Source: Soehngenia sp. (GTDB lineage Bacteria; Bacillota; Clostridia; Tissierellales; Tissierellaceae). Taken from it: 64,000 nt of DNA. Where the stretch lies: contig JAGXFX010000011.1 of assembly GCA_024637045.1 (NCBI GenBank), positions 62,001-126,000 on the forward strand, given 5' to 3'. The notes under the pieces are model-generated. The model was not told the origin of the DNA, did not search any database, and saw only the letters and a program-made list of their open reading frames with translations. The position numbers and the translations under genes were made by a program. Below, in pieces: positions 8,058-17,555 of the stretch (its first letter is position 1; each line of letters starts with the position of its first letter).

Positions 8058-8867
8058 TTATTTTGGTATAAAGCTATCAAAGATCAATATATCGAACAAC
8101 CCTTTATTTTCTTCCAGTTCATCTTGAGACTTTATAGTGTAAGCCGCTGTTGTGATCTTATAGATTTTCCTGTTTATAATCAGTGAAAGATTGTTTTTAT
8201 AATGGTGGTTATAGGCTATAAAGTCAGGTTTTACAAGAAAATTCAATAAAAGATATTGAAGTGAAATATTAAGTAGCAATCCTTTTTTCCCATCCTTGAT
8301 ATGATTTGTGGACAACTGGCCCCTGATAATGGAGGGTCTATTTTTTTTGTACCAAAGCATAAGGACTGGATTAAAGGACTCGACCATATAATTACCTTTG
8401 TAACTGTCCAGAATAGGAGCCACAATGTCACATATGGTTGTATCCCCGCGTTCATCCTGCTTCAGTTCAACAATAGCAGGCACTTTGCCGTCGATAACTT
8501 CCAAGACTTGCTGGAGCGTAGGTACTTCTTCCTGGGAGTCAAATAATCTGATTTCCTGAAGTTTTTCATATGTCATATCAGATACCAACCCATCCACACC
8601 GGAAACTCTGTGTAGTTTGTTGTCATGAACGACAACGGGAATTCTATCCTGTGTCAGCCGCACATCAAACTCGACTCCGTATCCATTCTGAACGGCTTTG
8701 TCTATAGCATTGAGTGAGTTCTCAGGCATATCTGACTCATTTTCGAACAAACCTCGGTGTGCATAATATCGTCCCAAGAATGGTTTCAAATTTTTTCGTC
8801 CAGGATCACCAGGCTTGATTGCATAAATGTACAAAGCCAGCAATCCTCCTACTATTGCAATAAACAT
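8058..8867 (-). CDS. Membrane-anchored glycerophosphodiester phosphodiesterase
   Basis: Hydrolyses glycerophosphodiesters to glycerol-3-phosphate and an alcohol. Residues 1-20 are one hydrophobic segment (FIAIVGGLLALYIYAI), an N-terminal anchor or uncleaved signal that puts the enzyme outside the membrane. The GDPD domain follows with YYAHRGLFEN (catalytic His), MPENSLNAIDKA, and VEFDVRLTQDRIPVVVHD (metal-binding Glu/Asp and second His), all intact. 269 residues is typical for this type. The start has GGAGG with a 5-base spacer. It follows the MFS gene by 11 bases, so the two are probably co-transcribed. The substrate headgroup cannot be told. Confidence 0.9.
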   Translation of the reverse strand: MFIAIVGGLLALYIYAIKPGDPGRKNLKPFLGRYYAHRGLFENESDMPENSLNAIDKAVQNGYGVEFDVRLTQDRIPVVVHDNKLHRVSGVDGLVSDMTYEKLQEIRLFDSQEEVPTLQQVLEVIDGKVPAIVELKQDERGDTTICDIVAPILDSYKGNYMVESFNPVLMLWYKKNRPSIIRGQLSTNHIKDGKKGLLLNISLQYLLLNFLVKPDFIAYNHHYKNNLSLIINRKIYKITTAAYTIKSQDELEENKGLFDILIFDSFIPK

Positions 8868-8878
8868 GAAATCCTCCT

Positions 8879-10162
8879 TTAATCTTCAACATCAAAATTA
8901 TCAAGTGAGCTGCCCTTCTTTGGTGGCTTTGAATCTCCGTGTTTAACCATAAGCATTGTAACGAGAGATGCCAGGGAAAAAAACACTGAGTATGGGAATA
9001 GGGTTCGGTAACCAACATTCTCAAGGAAAAAACCGGACAGAATAGGTGTAAAAATCTGTGCAGACATTGAAAATGTATAGTAGAGACCTGTGTATTTACC
9101 AACATCAGCACTTTTACTCATTTCTACAACCATCGGATATGAGTTTACACTAATGGCAGCCCATCCTATACCGGTAATGGCAAATACTGCATTTATCAAC
9201 GGTGAGTATTCAACAAATAAATATCCAAGAGAATATGAAGTGCTCATAAGGATAATTCCTGCAATAATGGTCTTTTTTCTGCCAAATTTGCTTGCGATCA
9301 TTCCAATTGGAATGTAACTTAATATTGCAGCGCCAGTGGCAACCAACAGAGCATTGGCAAAGCTTCCACCCTGCAAACCCCAAACCCTTCCGGCATACCT
9401 TGAAAATGCTGTTGTAACAGCATTATATGCAGTAAACCAAAGGAATATGGATGCCAGTATGAAATAAAGGCTTCTTTTGACATCAGCAGGCATCTCATCG
9501 CCACTGCTGCCGCTGGTATCCTCATCATCCAGATCCTGAGAATCATTGAATTCCTTCATTTCTTCAGACAATCGCTTTTCCTTGATTGTCTTGACAAGGA
9601 CTGATACCGAGAAGACCATTAAAACTGCTATAACCAGAAAAACACTGAAATAGCTGGGATTAGGCTGGTCAGGAACAAGAAGAGAGATTACTGCAAGTGC
9701 AAAAATTGCACCTACTGCTCCCATAAGGTTTATAATTGCATTTGCCTTGCTCCGCAATGGCTTAGGTGTAAGGTCTGGCATTAAAGCTACAGCGGGGGAC
9801 CTGTACGTACTCATAAAGAGTAGAACTGCTCCAAGAGATACGAAAAACAAGGGAAAGTTCCCGAGATTATTTGAAATTGGAATCAAAAGCATAAATGATA
9901 CAGCGCCAATGGTTCCAAGAACTATAAAAGGGGTTCTTTTTCCAAAGCGTGTATCTACCCTGTCAGAAAAGGCTCCAAATATTGGCAGCAGAAAAAGGGC
10001 CAACAGATTATCCAGAGCCATAATTGTCCCTGTAAATGTTTCCCCGACTCCGAAGGTATTCTGAAGAATCAAGGGAATGATATTGTCATATAATTGCCAG
10101 AATGAAGATATTGATAGGAAAGCTAGACCGATAAAGAATGTTCGTTTAGTGTTCAGCTTCAA
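8879..10162 (-). CDS. MFS transporter resembling the SLC45/sugar-cation symporter branch
   Basis: A 427-residue, about 12-segment membrane protein. The A-motif-like loop FGAFSDRVDTRFGKRTPFIVLG between segments 2 and 3 is the pattern of SLC45/GPH-type sugar symporters; an equivalent IASKFGRKKTIIAG loop precedes the second half. An acidic cytosolic loop (about residues 200-225, rich in Asp/Glu/Ser) separates the halves. Start is TTG with GGGAGG 7 bases ahead. The substrate is unknown; the co-transcribed phosphodiesterase makes glycerol-3-phosphate or a headgroup alcohol one possibility, which is weak inference. Confidence 0.82.
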   Translation of the reverse strand: MKLNTKRTFFIGLAFLSISSFWQLYDNIIPLILQNTFGVGETFTGTIMALDNLLALFLLPIFGAFSDRVDTRFGKRTPFIVLGTIGAVSFMLLIPISNNLGNFPLFFVSLGAVLLFMSTYRSPAVALMPDLTPKPLRSKANAIINLMGAVGAIFALAVISLLVPDQPNPSYFSVFLVIAVLMVFSVSVLVKTIKEKRLSEEMKEFNDSQDLDDEDTSGSSGDEMPADVKRSLYFILASIFLWFTAYNAVTTAFSRYAGRVWGLQGGSFANALLVATGAAILSYIPIGMIASKFGRKKTIIAGIILMSTSYSLGYLFVEYSPLINAVFAITGIGWAAISVNSYPMVVEMSKSADVGKYTGLYYTFSMSAQIFTPILSGFFLENVGYRTLFPYSVFFSLASLVTMLMVKHGDSKPPKKGSSLDNFDVED

Positions 10163-10191
10163 GATAGCACCTCCCGGGTATGTTTAATTAG

Positions 10192-10219
10192 ATTATACAG
10201 TATCTCGTGGAACTTTGAA
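10192..10219 (-). promoter_or_regulatory. Promoter of the MFS-phosphodiesterase operon
   Basis: On the minus strand TTCAAA (10219-10214), 16-base spacer, TATAAT (10197-10192). It lies back to back with the MarR gene promoter region, so both directions may share control. Confidence 0.6.
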
Positions 10220-10274
10220 CTATTTTGTTAATATTCCATAATATTTAACCGCAAGAGGTTGGACCATGATATAA

Positions 10275-10304
10275 TTAACAGTGTTAACAATTAACGGCAT
10301 TAAC
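10275..10304. promoter_or_regulatory. Candidate MarR operator: four TTAAC repeats
   Basis: TTAAC occurs at 10275, 10284, 10291 and 10300, spaced 9, 7 and 9 bases, and includes the perfect palindrome TTAACA-G-TGTTAA (10275-10287). It starts inside a TATAAT-like -10 (10270-10275) and ends just before the GGAGG of the marR gene, a place where a bound protein would block transcription. Autoregulation by the adjacent MarR protein is inferred. Confidence 0.55.
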
Positions 10305-10318
10305 TATGGAGGTATAAA

Positions 10319-10753
10319 ATGGATAACTATAAACTTAAGAACCAGCTAATTGAAGCACTTGGAAAGGTTTACTACATGGAGGCTTTCTCCCAACTTGTTG
10401 AGTTTCTTCAAGGGGAACTGTATGTTCTTTATTATCTGGCAACCAGAGATGAAGAAGAAACCAGTCCATCAGAAATTAGCGAAAAGCTACATATGTCAAG
10501 ACCCAGGACTACTGCAACTCTTACAACACTTAGAAAGAAGGGTTTTGTTGTTACCAGGGCAAATGAACTGGACAGAAGAAGAGTGGATGTTATGATAACC
10601 AAAAATGGCAAGGAGCATCTTGATCGGAAGAAGGATGCAGTAAACCAGAATCTAGATATTTTCATTAAAGAAATTGGCGAAGAGGAAGCACTTGACCTAA
10701 TTAGAATAATCAACAAATCAGCAGGCCTTATGGAGACGGAGAGGAGCATTTAA
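10319..10753 (+). CDS. MarR-family transcriptional regulator
   Basis: A 144-residue winged-helix repressor. Residues about 52-85 (TSPSEISEKLHMSRPRTTATLTTLRKKGFV) form the recognition helix-turn-helix; the wing carries ELDRRRVDVMITKNGKEHL, where the DxRR motif of the family is intact. Flanking N- and C-terminal helices would give the dimer. The stop TAA overlaps the start of the ABC ATPase (TAATG), so it is the first gene of the exporter operon and probably represses it in response to a small molecule, as is common for MarR-exporter pairs. Confidence 0.9.
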   Translation: MDNYKLKNQLIEALGKVYYMEAFSQLVEFLQGELYVLYYLATRDEEETSPSEISEKLHMSRPRTTATLTTLRKKGFVVTRANELDRRRVDVMITKNGKEHLDRKKDAVNQNLDIFIKEIGEEEALDLIRIINKSAGLMETERSI

Positions 10754-11457
10754 TGAAAGACTTTGTAGTGCTTGAAAATGTATCTAAATACTACTATATG
10801 GGAAACCACAAAATCGACGCGGCAAATGATATAAGCTTTTCTATAAACAAGGGAGAATTTTGTGTAATTGTTGGACCATCGGGAGCGGGTAAGACAACAG
10901 TCTTAAACATCCTCGGAGGAATGGATTCCTCCGATGGTGGAACCATAATACTCGATGGTCTTGTAGTAAGTGATTTGAATGAACGTCAGCTTACAGACTA
11001 TAGAAGATATGATGTTGGATTTGTTTTTCAATTCTATAATCTGGTTCAAAATCTTACAGCACTTGAGAATGTTGAGCTCGCATCCCAAATTTGCAAGGAT
11101 CCTCTTGATCCTGCAACGGTTCTGACTCAGGTAGGTCTGGAAGAAAGAATGGACAATTTCCCGTCACAGCTTTCAGGTGGGGAGCAGCAAAGGGTTTCAA
11201 TTGCAAGAGCCCTTGCAAAAAATCCAAAGATACTGCTTTGTGATGAGCCGACAGGGGCATTGGATTATGAGACGGGAAAAAATATCCTTAAGCTACTGCA
11301 GGACAGTTGCAGACAGTTTGGAAAGACTGTAATCCTTATAACCCATAATCAGGCTATATCCCAGATGGCTGACAGGGTAATACACCTGAAGAACGGAAAG
11401 GTATCTGAAATGAGTACCAACTCATCGCCGTTGCCAATTGAAAGGATTGAATGGTAG
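10753..11457 (+). CDS. ABC transporter ATPase, LolD/MacB type
   Basis: A 234-residue nucleotide-binding subunit. Walker A is GPSGAGKTT (about residues 37-45), Q-loop [17 protein letters not shown], signature [15 protein letters not shown], Walker [14 protein letters not shown]-loop LITHNQ. The NLV-LTALENV Q-loop and TGALD sequence are those of ATPases that pair with FtsX-type permeases (MacB, LolCDE, BceAB). Overlaps the permease by 7 bases. Such systems are mechanotransmitters or exporters acting on substrates outside the membrane rather than classical importers. Confidence 0.93.
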   Translation: MKDFVVLENVSKYYYMGNHKIDAANDISFSINKGEFCVIVGPSGAGKTTVLNILGGMDSSDGGTIILDGLVVSDLNERQLTDYRRYDVGFVFQFYNLVQNLTALENVELASQICKDPLDPATVLTQVGLEERMDNFPSQLSGGEQQRVSIARALAKNPKILLCDEPTGALDYETGKNILKLLQDSCRQFGKTVILITHNQAISQMADRVIHLKNGKVSEMSTNSSPLPIERIEW

Positions 11458-14400
11458 TGAAAAACGCTTATGGAAAGATAGTATCCAGGGAGTTTATTCA
11501 AAGCTTCGGACGTTTTGCGGCCATATTTGGAATTGTAGCTTTGGGTGTTGGATTTCTTTCGGGATTGCTCGTTACAACGCCAGATATGCACAACTCCGTT
11601 GATGAATATTACGACAGCAATAATATGGCTGACATTTTTATAAAAGGTACAATGGGTATCACAGAGGATGACCTTCATTCAGTTTCACAGCTAGAGGAGG
11701 TCAACGAAGTCATGCCTGCATATGTTATGGATATGATAATGGATACAACTCAGAGCGGGACTGTGGTTACACGAATATATGGATTGCCTTTGATAAATGA
11801 TGAAGCAAACATAAACAGACTTGAGCTTCTTGAAGGAAGATTGCCTGAAAAAGCTGATGAAGTACTTGTAGAAAGAAGTGGTCCTTATCTTGCTGATATT
11901 CAATTGGGATCCACAATAACCATTTCCCCTGAAAATGAGGACTATGGTGAAATCGAGGATTATTTTGAGGTTCTTTCATATGAAGTCGTTGGAGTTGTGA
12001 GCAACACCTTTCATTTCTCTACGGAACGTGAAGTGACTAACGTTGGTAGTGGCAGACTCGGAGCAATCATTTATTCAGACGAGTCAAGCTATGCCTTGGA
12101 TACCTGGACGGATCTATATATTACAGCAGAAGGTGCTATTTCAATGGATCCTTTCTCAAATGAGTATGAAGTCCTTATTGAACGTATAGTGGATAAGTTG
12201 GAGAATCTATCTGAGCAAAGATCCCAGCTAAGGTATGAAGAAATCCTTGATGAAGCAGAAGGAGAACTGGCTGATGGATGGGATGAATACAACGAGGGAA
12301 AGGCGGAGGCCGATCAGGAACTTGCCGATGCATGGCTTGAAATACTCGATGGAAAAGAAGAGCTTTCAGATGCATTAAAGACACTTCAGGACGGAGAGAA
12401 AGAACTTTCTGATGCCAGAATAACCTTAAGGAGTGAGGTAGAGGATGCAAAGAAGGAAATTGAAGATGGAGATAAGGAGCTAGCCGATGCACTTCTTGAA
12501 CTTGAAGACGCTGAAAAAGAGCTGGCAGATGCTCACATTGGGCTGCAGGACGGAGAAAAGGAATATTATGAAGGTTATCTGGAGTTTCTGGATGGAAAAA
12601 GAGAATTCGAGGATGGCCTTAAAGAGTATGAAGATGGAGAGGATAAATACCAGAAAGGTCTTGAAGAAATAGAGGATGGGAAAAGGGAACTGGCAAGAGG
12701 GGAAAGAGAACTCCAGCGTGGTAGAAGAGAGCTTGAAGCTGGGGAAGATGAGTATGCAGCTGGGGTAGTGGAATTGCAGGATGGCAAAGACCAACTGCTT
12801 GCAGGAGTATCACAGATAGCCGATAAATTCGGGATAAAGGGATTTACTCCCCTGGAGCTTGTGGATACAGCTTCGGGACAAGCTGTGCTTAGAGGTACAA
12901 TTGATGGAGCAAGAGCTCAGTTGGATTCAGAAAAAACAAATCTTGAGAATAGTATTGATGATCAGACTATAAAGATTCAAGGACTACAGAACGAACTTGA
13001 AACTACAACTGATGCAGCAATAATAATTGATCTTGAGACAAAGCTTCAGGAAGCACAGACAAATCTTGCAATGTCTGAAGCTGGGTTAACTGAAATCGAT
13101 ACCCAACTTGCCCAGTTTCCTGATGTGGATGTGATTATTGGAGGCTGGAATCAGATTCTCTCAGGAGAAAGAGAACTTGAATATGCCAGAAGGCAACTTG
13201 ATGATGGTTGGGATGAATACTATTATGGAAGAGAACAGCTTAGGGATGCCCAGGATGATATAGAAGAAGGCGAAAAGGAACTAGAAGAAGCTAGAGAAGA
13301 GCTTGACGAAGCAAAGCAGGAGATCCAGGATGGCGAAATAGAGATAAGAGACGGAGAATTGGAACTTCAGGATGCAAGAATGGAGCTGGATGATGGCTGG
13401 AAGGAATACAACGATGGAATAGCAGAAGTCCAAGATGGATGGAAAGAGTACCGGGACGGTCTTGTTGAAATTGAAGATGCAAAAGTGACACTTAGAGAAG
13501 AAGTTGCAGATGCTGAGAGGGAAATAGCTGATGCAGAAATTGAAATCCGTGATGGCTGGACAGAGTACAATGACGGGGTAGTGGAGCTTCAGGATGGTGA
13601 AGATGAGTATTATGAGGAGAAGAACAAAGCTGAAGATGAGCTGGCAGAGGCATATGCTGAATTGATGGATGCTGAAAGGGAAATAGCTGATCTGGAAATG
13701 CCTGAGTGGTATGTTCTGGACCGCGAATCAAATATGAGCTTTGTCAACTTCCAATTGAACGCAGAAAAAGTTGCTGCCATTGCCAAGTTTTTTCCGATAT
13801 TTTTCTACCTTGTAGCAGCACTTGTTTCACTGACTACAATGACCAGAATGGTAGAAGAAGAACGAACACAAATAGGGATACTTAAAGCATTGGGATTCAA
13901 GAAGATGTCAATAATCGGGAAATACGTAGCCTACTGCGGACTTGCAAGTATTCTGGGAAGTGCTGCCGGTCAGCTGGTCGGATTCAAACTGATTCCAAGG
14001 GTTATCTGGAATGCCTATGGAGTAATGTTCCACCTGCCACCTTTTATTTCTGAATACAATACAAAGATAGCGCTGATAGCATCTGGAATAGCTGTGCTCA
14101 GTACGGTTGGAGTAACGGTTTATGCAGCAAATGATGCTTTGAAAGAGAAAGCGGCAACACTAATGCTACCTAGAGCCCCAAAAGCAGGCAAGAGGATACT
14201 GTTGGAAAGATTTGGAACTTTATGGCGTAAAATGAGCTTCAATATGAAGTCCACTGCCAGAAATATCTTCAGATACAAGAAGCATTTCTATATGACGGTT
14301 GTTGGAATATCAGGATGTACGGCCCTTTTGATGATTGGCTTTGGCATGAGAGATTCAATTCGTGATTTTGCAGGTACACAGTTTGACGATATCTTCAGGT

Positions 14401-15368
14401 ACCAAGTAAGCGTAGAGCTTGATGAAGAAGAATTTGCCGACAAGTCACTAGATCAGCTGGTTGAGAATCTGGAAAATGTAGAATCCTATGCAGGAGTATA
14501 TTCTGACAAGGGAATTATAAGATATGACAACGATGTGCTGAAAGCAAATGCTATGGTATTTCAAGACTCACAACTGCTTTCAGAATATATCCTTACACAA
14601 GATAGAGAGTCTGGTGAAATAATTGTACCTGGGTCAGAGTACGTAATTATTACAGAAAAGCTATCTGAGGTTCTTGGCATATCGACTGGTGATACAATCA
14701 TATATGAAGATGCTGATGAGAATCGGGGAGAACTTAAGGTCACACATATAACGGAAAATTATCTTGGAAATTACATGTATGTGGATTCAGCCCAGTATGA
14801 GTCTGTTTATGGTGCTTCACCTGTAAATAGTGCTCTAATAAAGACTGATGAAATGAGTTCTCAGGAAGAAGACAAACTTTTTGAACAGTTGCTCTTGGAG
14901 GAATCGGTTCTTAATGCTGAATTTATAAGCCAGACCAGGAAGAGCTTTGACAACCTTATAAAGAGTATAGATTATATTGTCATTGTTATCATTGTAGCTT
15001 CTGGATTGCTTGCATTTATCGTGTTGTACAATCTGACCAATATCAATATCAATGAAAGGAAGAAAGAGCTTGCAACCTTGAAGGTGCTTGGCTTCCACAA
15101 CGAAGAGGTCTCCTCACACATATTCAGGGAGATTGCGATTCTTACCGTGATTGGAATTCTTGTGGGATTGTTCCTTGGAACGTATATGCATGAATTTATT
15201 ATTAAGACTGTTGAGGATGCAGATTATATGTTTGGTCGGGATATTAGATGGATGAGCTATGTACTATCTGCGCTGATAACAATTGTTTTCTCGTTTATTG
15301 TCAATATTTTTATGAGCAAGAAGATAAGAAATATTGAAATGGTTGAGTCAATGAAAGCAAATGACTAA
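11451..15368 (+). CDS. Giant FtsX-family ABC permease with two FtsX units and a long extracytoplasmic coiled coil
   Basis: 1305 residues, far above the 400-800 usual for the family. Segment 1 is at about 22-42 (FAAIFGIVALGVGFLSGLL). A MacB-like periplasmic-type domain runs to about 250. Residues about 253-450 and 570-746 are a highly charged repeat built on ELxDGxxELxDA units, a long coiled coil, broken at 450-570 by a non-repetitive globular stretch. The first FtsX domain (three segments) follows at about 780-910, a second N-terminal segment near 945, another soluble domain, then the last FtsX segments at about 1165-1300. The coiled coil would project from the cell surface. GTG at 11457 is a possible alternative start. 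The role is unknown; adhesion, cell-wall or peptide sensing are guesses. Confidence 0.9.
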   Translation: MVVKNAYGKIVSREFIQSFGRFAAIFGIVALGVGFLSGLLVTTPDMHNSVDEYYDSNNMADIFIKGTMGITEDDLHSVSQLEEVNEVMPAYVMDMIMDTTQSGTVVTRIYGLPLINDEANINRLELLEGRLPEKADEVLVERSGPYLADIQLGSTITISPENEDYGEIEDYFEVLSYEVVGVVSNTFHFSTEREVTNVGSGRLGAIIYSDESSYALDTWTDLYITAEGAISMDPFSNEYEVLIERIVDKLENLSEQRSQLRYEEILDEAEGELADGWDEYNEGKAEADQELADAWLEILDGKEELSDALKTLQDGEKELSDARITLRSEVEDAKKEIEDGDKELADALLELEDAEKELADAHIGLQDGEKEYYEGYLEFLDGKREFEDGLKEYEDGEDKYQKGLEEIEDGKRELARGERELQRGRRELEAGEDEYAAGVVELQDGKDQLLAGVSQIADKFGIKGFTPLELVDTASGQAVLRGTIDGARAQLDSEKTNLENSIDDQTIKIQGLQNELETTTDAAIIIDLETKLQEAQTNLAMSEAGLTEIDTQLAQFPDVDVIIGGWNQILSGERELEYARRQLDDGWDEYYYGREQLRDAQDDIEEGEKELEEAREELDEAKQEIQDGEIEIRDGELELQDARMELDDGWKEYNDGIAEVQDGWKEYRDGLVEIEDAKVTLREEVADAEREIADAEIEIRDGWTEYNDGVVELQDGEDEYYEEKNKAEDELAEAYAELMDAEREIADLEMPEWYVLDRESNMSFVNFQLNAEKVAAIAKFFPIFFYLVAALVSLTTMTRMVEEERTQIGILKALGFKKMSIIGKYVAYCGLASILGSAAGQLVGFKLIPRVIWNAYGVMFHLPPFISEYNTKIALIASGIAVLSTVGVTVYAANDALKEKAATLMLPRAPKAGKRILLERFGTLWRKMSFNMKSTARNIFRYKKHFYMTVVGISGCTALLMIGFGMRDSIRDFAGTQFDDIFRYQVSVELDEEEFADKSLDQLVENLENVESYAGVYSDKGIIRYDNDVLKANAMVFQDSQLLSEYILTQDRESGEIIVPGSEYVIITEKLSEVLGISTGDTIIYEDADENRGELKVTHITENYLGNYMYVDSAQYESVYGASPVNSALIKTDEMSSQEEDKLFEQLLLEESVLNAEFISQTRKSFDNLIKSIDYIVIVIIVASGLLAFIVLYNLTNININERKKELATLKVLGFHNEEVSSHIFREIAILTVIGILVGLFLGTYMHEFIIKTVEDADYMFGRDIRWMSYVLSALITIVFSFIVNIFMSKKIRNIEMVESMKAND
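12205..13690 (+). repeat. Degenerate in-gene repeat coding for the coiled coil
   Basis: The stretch is dominated by GAxGATGGA/GAxGATGCA and GAACTT-type codon strings, coding DG/DA followed by EL/EI at intervals of 7, 10 or 11 residues. Two blocks (12205-12800 and 13160-13690) flank a unique centre. The purine-rich plus strand makes long false open frames on the opposite strand. Confidence 0.8.
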
Positions 15369-15652
15369 ACTAATTTATACCCTATCAATGAAATATATCA
15401 AAATCAAAGATTTTGAATAATTCTATCGCCGGGCATTGCGCGATTCACAATTATTAGTCTGGTATACAGCTATAGAAAGAGATTTTTTACTGTTTCTTGC
15501 ATGATGATAGAGTAGTTGTCGTGGTGAGCGCAGTGAAGAATCTTTGTCTTTTCATTGTGATCTGTGAATTGTGAACTGTGAATTCTATTCTTTGGGTATA
15601 AGTAAGCTGGATACATAACAAATCGAATAGGAGCCACAAGGGGGAACTAAAA
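15369..15652. repeat. Intergenic region with degenerate dispersed repeats
   Basis: Between the two ABC systems. A small hairpin TCAAAATC/GATTTTGA (15398-15416) may be a weak terminator. GATTCACAATT near 15441-15451 is inverted relative to a run of TGTGAAYT units at 15556-15584. The piece GGTGAGCGCAGTGAAGAATCT near 15521-15543 resembles the common TCTGAGCGAAGCGAAGAATCT intergenic repeat of Firmicutes. TATAAG (15597-15602) could be a -10 for the next operon but has no convincing -35. Confidence 0.45.
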
Positions 15653-16507
15653 ATGATTAATGTGGAAAAGCTGTACTATTCATATACAAAGGACAACATC
15701 TTTGCAGTAAAGGACTTGAGCTTTCAGGTTAAAGAGGGTGAAGTCTTTGGATTTCTTGGTCCATCTGGTGCAGGAAAGTCAACAACCCAGGGTATATTAA
15801 CCGGGCTTTTGCCCATGCAGCAAGGCAAGGCTGATGTTGCTGGATTTGACATGAAGAAACCTCCCAGAGAGATGTTTAATAGAATTGGAGTAAGTTTTGA
15901 ACAGTCCAATGTCTACGAGAAGCTTACAGCCAGAGAAAACTTGGACTTTTACAAAAAACTCTTTGATGTACCGACACTTGACTCCCTTGAGCTTCTTAAA
16001 CTTGCTGGTCTTGATCATGTAGCAGACAAGAAAGCGGGAACATTTTCAAAGGGAATGAAGCACAGACTCACTTTTATAAGAAGCATGATAAACAATCCCG
16101 AAGTGTGGTTTCTGGATGAACCTACAACAGGACTTGACCCGGCAATCGCCAGTCAGATAAAGGATATAATCAAGGATAGGCACAAAGAAGGAAGAACAAT
16201 ATTCCTAACAACTCATAATATGTTTATAGCAGATGAGCTGTGTGACAGGGTAGGATTTATAATTGATGGAGTACTGAAACTTATCGATTCACCGAGAAAT
16301 CTGAAACTTCAATACGGTGAGAAGTTTGTCGATGTAGAATACAGATTGGATGAATCAACGAAGAAGGAGACATTATCCATTGTAAAAGAGGAAGACAGAC
16401 ACAGACTGAATGAAATCATCAATACCAGGGAAATCGAGTTGATGCATACCAAGGAAGCTACCCTTGAAGAAATCTTTATCAAGGTAACAGGCAGGGGGCT
16501 GGTGTAA
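15653..16507 (+). CDS. ABC-2 type exporter ATPase
   Basis: A 284-residue ATPase of the drug/lipid exporter (CcmA/DrrA) class. Walker A is GPSGAGKST, the signature is degenerate (FSKGMKHRL instead of LSGGQ), Walker B is VWFLDEPTTGLDP and H-loop TTHNM. The last 60 residues are the small C-terminal domain of this class. ATG has GGGGG upstream. Its stop overlaps the next start (TAATG), giving a three-gene ATPase-permease-permease operon separate from the MarR system. Confidence 0.9.
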   Translation: MINVEKLYYSYTKDNIFAVKDLSFQVKEGEVFGFLGPSGAGKSTTQGILTGLLPMQQGKADVAGFDMKKPPREMFNRIGVSFEQSNVYEKLTARENLDFYKKLFDVPTLDSLELLKLAGLDHVADKKAGTFSKGMKHRLTFIRSMINNPEVWFLDEPTTGLDPAIASQIKDIIKDRHKEGRTIFLTTHNMFIADELCDRVGFIIDGVLKLIDSPRNLKLQYGEKFVDVEYRLDESTKKETLSIVKEEDRHRLNEIINTREIELMHTKEATLEEIFIKVTGRGLV

Positions 16508-17544
16508 TGAGAGCCTGGTACAGTTTTTTAAAGGACCTGAAGGTATCCTTTAAATCCTTATATATATACATTGAAATTATAATGGCACTCATAATAGTCC
16601 TGGTATTTGTTTTTGTTTTACCGGATGATTTTTCGCCAAACTTAACTGGTTATGTATATATATCGGATTCAGTAAAGGAGTATTTGACTGAGGATGAATT
16701 AAAGGGATTTCAGGAGGAAGAAAATTTAGTTGTAGTTGATGATAAAAGGTTGATACCAGGACTTTTGGAGGAGGATAGAAACAGTATAGGATTTTCCCTG
16801 TACCACGAAGACGAAAAAATGGTTTACGATATAGTTCTTCAAGGTTACGAGGGCGAAGAGGCAAAAAAACTTATGCAAGAAGGAATAATGGCATATATGG
16901 CAACTGAATTTGGAATGTTCGAAAGTGAAATACAGTATCTTACATTGGAGGATGACAATGAAAAGCTTTCTGACAGGATAAATCTTTTACCAGCATTTTT
17001 GATGGTAAATACAGCCTTTATGGGTCTGTTTATAGTGTCCACATATATTTTCATGGATAAGGAAGAAGGTACAATCAAGGCTTTGGCTGTAACACCATCT
17101 AGAATTTGGGAGTATCTGCTGGGCAAGGTTGGTGTAATCCTGGTGACTGGCCTTGTAACTGGCATGTTGACAGTGTTTCTTATTATGGGGAATCAAGTAC
17201 ACTACCTACATCTATTTGTGCTGTTGGTTGCAAGCAACGTATTTGGAACATCAGCAGGACTTCTTCTTTCAAGCTTTTACGACAATATAATGAAATCCAT
17301 GAGCGCAATGTATCTTACGATTATGATATTTTTACTGGGAGCTGTTCCTTACTTTGTTCCAGGATTTTCTCCCTGGTTTATAAAAATCTTGCCATCGTAT
17401 CCAATGGTATTCTCCTTCCGTGAAGTTTTTCTGGAGAATCCTGACGTAGGATATGTTTACAGAAGTTCGCTGCTTTTTATAATTTTGGCAATTATTCTTT
17501 TTGCAATGGCAAACCAGAGATTTAACAAGACCATTACTGCCTAG
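16507..17544 (+). CDS. ABC-2 family permease (first subunit)
   Basis: 345 residues with one N-terminal segment (about 20-40, YIYIEIIMALIIVLVFVFVL), an acidic extracytoplasmic domain of about 120 residues, then five hydrophobic segments (about 160-340) typical of ABC-2/YhgE-like permeases; the GTIKALAVTPSRIWEYLLGK loop is the coupling-helix region. Pairs with the similarly built protein that follows 11 bases later, so the transporter is probably a heterodimer. Substrate unknown. Confidence 0.85.
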   Translation: MRAWYSFLKDLKVSFKSLYIYIEIIMALIIVLVFVFVLPDDFSPNLTGYVYISDSVKEYLTEDELKGFQEEENLVVVDDKRLIPGLLEEDRNSIGFSLYHEDEKMVYDIVLQGYEGEEAKKLMQEGIMAYMATEFGMFESEIQYLTLEDDNEKLSDRINLLPAFLMVNTAFMGLFIVSTYIFMDKEEGTIKALAVTPSRIWEYLLGKVGVILVTGLVTGMLTVFLIMGNQVHYLHLFVLLVASNVFGTSAGLLLSSFYDNIMKSMSAMYLTIMIFLLGAVPYFVPGFSPWFIKILPSYPMVFSFREVFLENPDVGYVYRSSLLFIILAIILFAMANQRFNKTITA

Positions 17545-17555
17545 GGGGTGAGGAT

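Noticed and set aside
12089-13731. Many long minus-strand open frames opposite the coiled coil
   Set aside because: Produced by the repetitive purine-rich codons of the permease; Ser/Leu/His-rich shadows with no RBS.
15556-15584. Short TGTGAAYT repeats as a possible CRISPR remnant
   Set aside because: Units are 7-9 bases without spacers of constant size and there are no cas genes.
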